From Candidatus Competibacteraceae bacterium (GTDB lineage Bacteria; Pseudomonadota; Gammaproteobacteria; Competibacterales; Competibacteraceae): a DNA stretch of 9,116 nucleotides. The notes beneath the pieces were generated by a model. That model made no database searches, was not told the DNA's origin, and was given only the letters and a program-made list of their open reading frames with translations. Each line of letters opens with the position of its first letter. Within the stretch, counting starts at the first letter, position 1. The stretch is from contig DPWB01000261.1 in assembly GCA_003527885.1 (NCBI GenBank), forward strand, positions 1 to 9,116. Reading direction: 5' to 3'. Of the stretch, positions 7,455 to 9,116 are shown piece by piece. The position numbers were made by a program, and so were the translations under genes.

Positions 7455-8435
7455 TTACCTCGTGGCGCTTTCGCGCGAATCCCCTTCACCGAGACGGTCG
7501 AGGACGGCTTTCAACTCCAAATCCAGCGGGGCGCTGACCGCGATTTCCCGACCGCCGAGCGGCAATACCAAACTGTGGGCGTGCAGAAACGAACGGCGCA
7601 ACCCGTAACGCTCGACCATCAGCCGATCGAAGGCCGGATCGCCGTATTTCGCATCGCCGGCGAGCGGATGGCCGATGCCAGCGGCATGGACGCGAATCTG
7701 GTGGGTGCGGCCGGTCGCGATGCGGGCTTCCAGCAGCGAAGCCGGTTTGAACAGGCTGACCGGCCGGAAGCGGGTCAGGGCCGGCTTGCCGTCGTCGGCC
7801 ACCTCCACCATCCGCTCGCCGCCGCGCAAGACGTTGCGCCGCAGCGGCAAACTCACCTCGCGCGGACCGTGGTTCCAGCGACCGCGCACCAAGGCCAGAT
7901 AGCGTTTTTCAACGCGCCCGGCCCGCAGCGCGTCCTGAATCGCCCGCAGCGCTTGCGGCGTGCGCGCCAGCGCCAGACAACCGCTGGTTTCGCGGTCCAG
8001 CCGGTGCGCCAGCTCCAGAAACGGCTCTTTCGGCCGCAGCGCCCGCAACACTTCGATCACCCCGAAATCGACGCCGCTGCCCTTGTGCACCGCCAGCCCA
8101 GCCGGCTTGTCGAGCACCAGCACGTCTCGGTCTTCATACAACACCGCCTGGCGCAGGCCGTCCGCCAACCCTGCGGGTGGTTGCAAGGGTTGTGCCACAC
8201 CCTGACCGAGCCGCACCGGCGGGACGCGCAACACATCGCCGGCTTGCAGCCGCCGGTCCGGTTGGACCCGCCCGCCGTTCAAGCGCACTTCACCTTTGCG
8301 CAGAATACGGTAGATCAGGCTCTTGGGTGCGCCCTTCAACTCACGGAGCAGAAAATTATCGAGGCGCTGGCCGGCGTGCGCCGGGGAGATTTCCAGATGG
8401 CGCACTCCGCCGGGACGCGCTGGATCGGGCGACAT
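7455..8435 (-). CDS. rluC: 23S rRNA pseudouridine synthase RluC
   Basis: RluC makes pseudouridine at 23S rRNA positions 955, 2504 and 2580 (E. coli numbering). The protein has an N-terminal S4 RNA-binding domain (GQRLDNFLLRELK to GEVRLNGGRVQPDRRLQAGD). The catalytic domain follows, with YEDRDVLVLDKPAGLAVHKG, the catalytic Asp in AHRLDRETSG, EKRYLALVRG, and TGRTHQIRVHAAGIGHPLAGD. It is 326 aa from the ATG at 8435. This start is preferred because the GAGGA ribosome site is 10 nt upstream. The ATG at 8444 (329 aa) would be only 1 nt from that site. It is divergent from rne, as in many gammaproteobacteria. No convincing promoter of its own is visible; the AT-rich stretch at 8457-8465 (TATAAC on the minus strand) is a possible -10. 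Confidence 0.95.
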   Translation of the reverse strand: MSPDPARPGGVRHLEISPAHAGQRLDNFLLRELKGAPKSLIYRILRKGEVRLNGGRVQPDRRLQAGDVLRVPPVRLGQGVAQPLQPPAGLADGLRQAVLYEDRDVLVLDKPAGLAVHKGSGVDFGVIEVLRALRPKEPFLELAHRLDRETSGCLALARTPQALRAIQDALRAGRVEKRYLALVRGRWNHGPREVSLPLRRNVLRGGERMVEVADDGKPALTRFRPVSLFKPASLLEARIATGRTHQIRVHAAGIGHPLAGDAKYGDPAFDRLMVERYGLRRSFLHAHSLVLPLGGREIAVSAPLDLELKAVLDRLGEGDSRESATR

Positions 8436-8464
8436 TTGAAGCATGTCCTCAGGACTGTTATATT
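8436..8464 (+). promoter_or_regulatory. Candidate rne promoter with extended -10
   Basis: TTGAAG (8436-8441, four of six) is followed by a 17-bp spacer and TATATT (8459-8464, five of six), with TG at 8456-8457 forming an extended -10. The -35 directly abuts the rluC start at 8435, so rne transcription and rluC initiation share DNA. The start would be near 8471, giving an rne leader of about 290 nt, comparable to the 361-nt leader of E. coli rne. Confidence 0.55.
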
Positions 8465-8470
8465 AGGTTG

Positions 8471-8760
8471 TTGTCGCCGATTGGCCTGAGAGAGGCCGGC
8501 GAAACTGGATGAATACACTATCGGTTTTCGCACCCGCGCGCCAGTTATCCGGCGAGCGGGTCGGTTTGATGGGTTTATTCGCCGCTCAACCCATACTCTT
8601 CGAGCGGCTCTTGACCGCGCTCCCAGCCGACTGGTTACGACTCCGCGGCGACTCGGGCCAGCCCCCACCAGGATTCTATCCCTCGGGCCAGCCCCGCTCC
8701 AGCGACGTCCCGGCGACAACCGTGTCCCCTCGGTGATGGTCGAGCGCAAGGAATGGCTTC
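8471..8760 (+). promoter_or_regulatory. Putative long structured rne 5' leader
   Basis: This gene-free region between rluC and rne contains three successive hairpins on the + strand. Hairpin 1 (8474-8502) pairs TCGCC with GGCGA and GGCCT with AGGCC around a GAGAG loop, with a 4-nt bulge. Hairpin 2 (8532-8561) pairs ACCCGC with GCGGGT and CGCC with GGCG, with a G/A mismatch and an 8-nt loop. Hairpin 3 (8582-8609) pairs GCCGCTC with GAGCGGC around a 14-nt loop. E. coli rne has a long leader with hairpins through which RNase E cuts its own mRNA, and the layout here fits that role. The equivalence is inference. A ribosome site AAGGAA (8748-8753) ends the leader 7 nt before the rne ATG. Confidence 0.55.
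8652..8695 (+). repeat. 14-bp direct repeat, 30-bp period, in the rne leader
   Basis: CTCGGGCCAGCCCC occurs exactly at 8652-8665 and again at 8682-8695, separated by 16 bp. It lies in the unstructured-looking 3' half of the leader. Its function is unknown: it could be a small local duplication or a paired binding site. Confidence 0.8.
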
Positions 8761-9116
8761 ATGAAACGTATGCTGATCAATGCAACTCAGCAGGAAGAGT
8801 TGCGCGTGGCCCTCGTGGACGGCCAGAAACTCTACGACCTCGACATCGAAACGCCCTCGCGCGAACAGAAAAAATCCAACATCTACAAGGGCCGCGTCAC
8901 CCGGATCGAACCGGGCCTGGAAGCGGCCTTCGTCGACTACGGCGCCGAACGGCACGGTTTTCTGCCGTTCAAGGAAATCACCCGCAGTTATTTCGACCCC
9001 CAAGCCAGCGAGAGCGGCCGGCCGAATATTCGGGAGGCCATCAAGGAAGGCCAGGAGATCATGATTCAGGTCGAAAAGGAGGAGCGCGGCAACAAGGGCG
9101 CCGCCCTGACCACCTT
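8761..9116 (+). CDS. rne: Ribonuclease E, N-terminal fragment cut by the window end
   Basis: RNase E is the main endoribonuclease of mRNA decay and rRNA/tRNA processing, acting at the inner membrane as the degradosome scaffold. Only 118 complete codons are present, with no stop before the window ends. They begin [20 protein letters not shown], identical to E. coli over this stretch. The S1 RNA-binding domain (from about residue 39) contains [21 protein letters not shown] and HGFLPFKEI. Phe57, Phe67 and Lys112, which contact RNA in the E. coli enzyme, are all kept, as is [13 protein letters not shown]. The ATG has AAGGAA 7 nt upstream. Catalytic Asp residues and the scaffold half lie beyond the edge. 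Confidence 0.97.
   Translation, partial: MKRMLINATQQEELRVALVDGQKLYDLDIETPSREQKKSNIYKGRVTRIEPGLEAAFVDYGAERHGFLPFKEITRSYFDPQASESGRPNIREAIKEGQEIMIQVEKEERGNKGAALTT

Noticed and set aside
6308..7489. 393-codon minus-strand frame overlapping sppA
   Set aside because: It is an out-of-frame shadow of sppA, which has full catalytic motifs in its own frame.
8509..8736. Open frame of 75 codons on the + strand upstream of rne (MNTLSVFAP...)
   Set aside because: Its ribosome site is weak, it resembles no family I know, and it lies over the hairpins and direct repeat of the probable rne leader. A small leader peptide cannot be excluded, but nothing supports it.

Overview
The window is the edge of a contig from a GC-rich gammaproteobacterium. 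It carries the conserved RNase E / fatty-acid-synthesis neighbourhood. RNase E residues 1-60 are close to the E. coli protein. The gene order (rne, divergent rluC-sppA, maf, then yceD-rpmF-plsX-fab genes-mltG) is that of Pseudomonas and Chromatiales-like gammaproteobacteria. I cannot name the genus from sequence alone.

Layout, right to left. At 8761-9116 the first 118 codons of rne run off the right edge on the + strand, preceded by a long leader with a promoter-like sequence and three hairpins. Diverging from it on the - strand are rluC (pseudouridine synthase) and sppA (membrane peptidase), 2 bp apart. Next, on the + strand, comes a YceF-type maf nucleotide pyrophosphatase, convergent with sppA. 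Diverging from maf is the main - strand operon: yceD, rpmF, plsX, fabH, fabG, acpP, fabF and a truncated mltG. A near-consensus sigma70-type promoter sits only about 5 nt of predicted leader upstream of yceD.

The operon links ribosome assembly (YceD, L32) with membrane lipid synthesis. PlsX makes acyl-phosphate for phospholipids, FabH starts acyl chains, FabG reduces the keto group, FabF elongates, and AcpP carries the chain. FabD (malonyl-CoA:ACP transacylase) normally sits between fabH and fabG but is absent, and pabC, normal between fabF and mltG, is also absent. Both must be elsewhere or replaced. FabG has an unusual Asn-to-Asp change in its catalytic tetrad. GC-rich hairpins lie in the fabG-acpP and fabF-mltG gaps.

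The left end is not genomic. Positions 44-109 are an Illumina P7/Nextera adapter with its index, joined directly to mltG, and 1-43 look like read-off after the adapter. The truncation of mltG is therefore an assembly artefact. I see no mobile element, CRISPR, tRNA or rRNA, and no new multi-gene system. The points of interest are the artefact, the missing fabD, the FabG variant and the regulatory architecture of yceD and rne.
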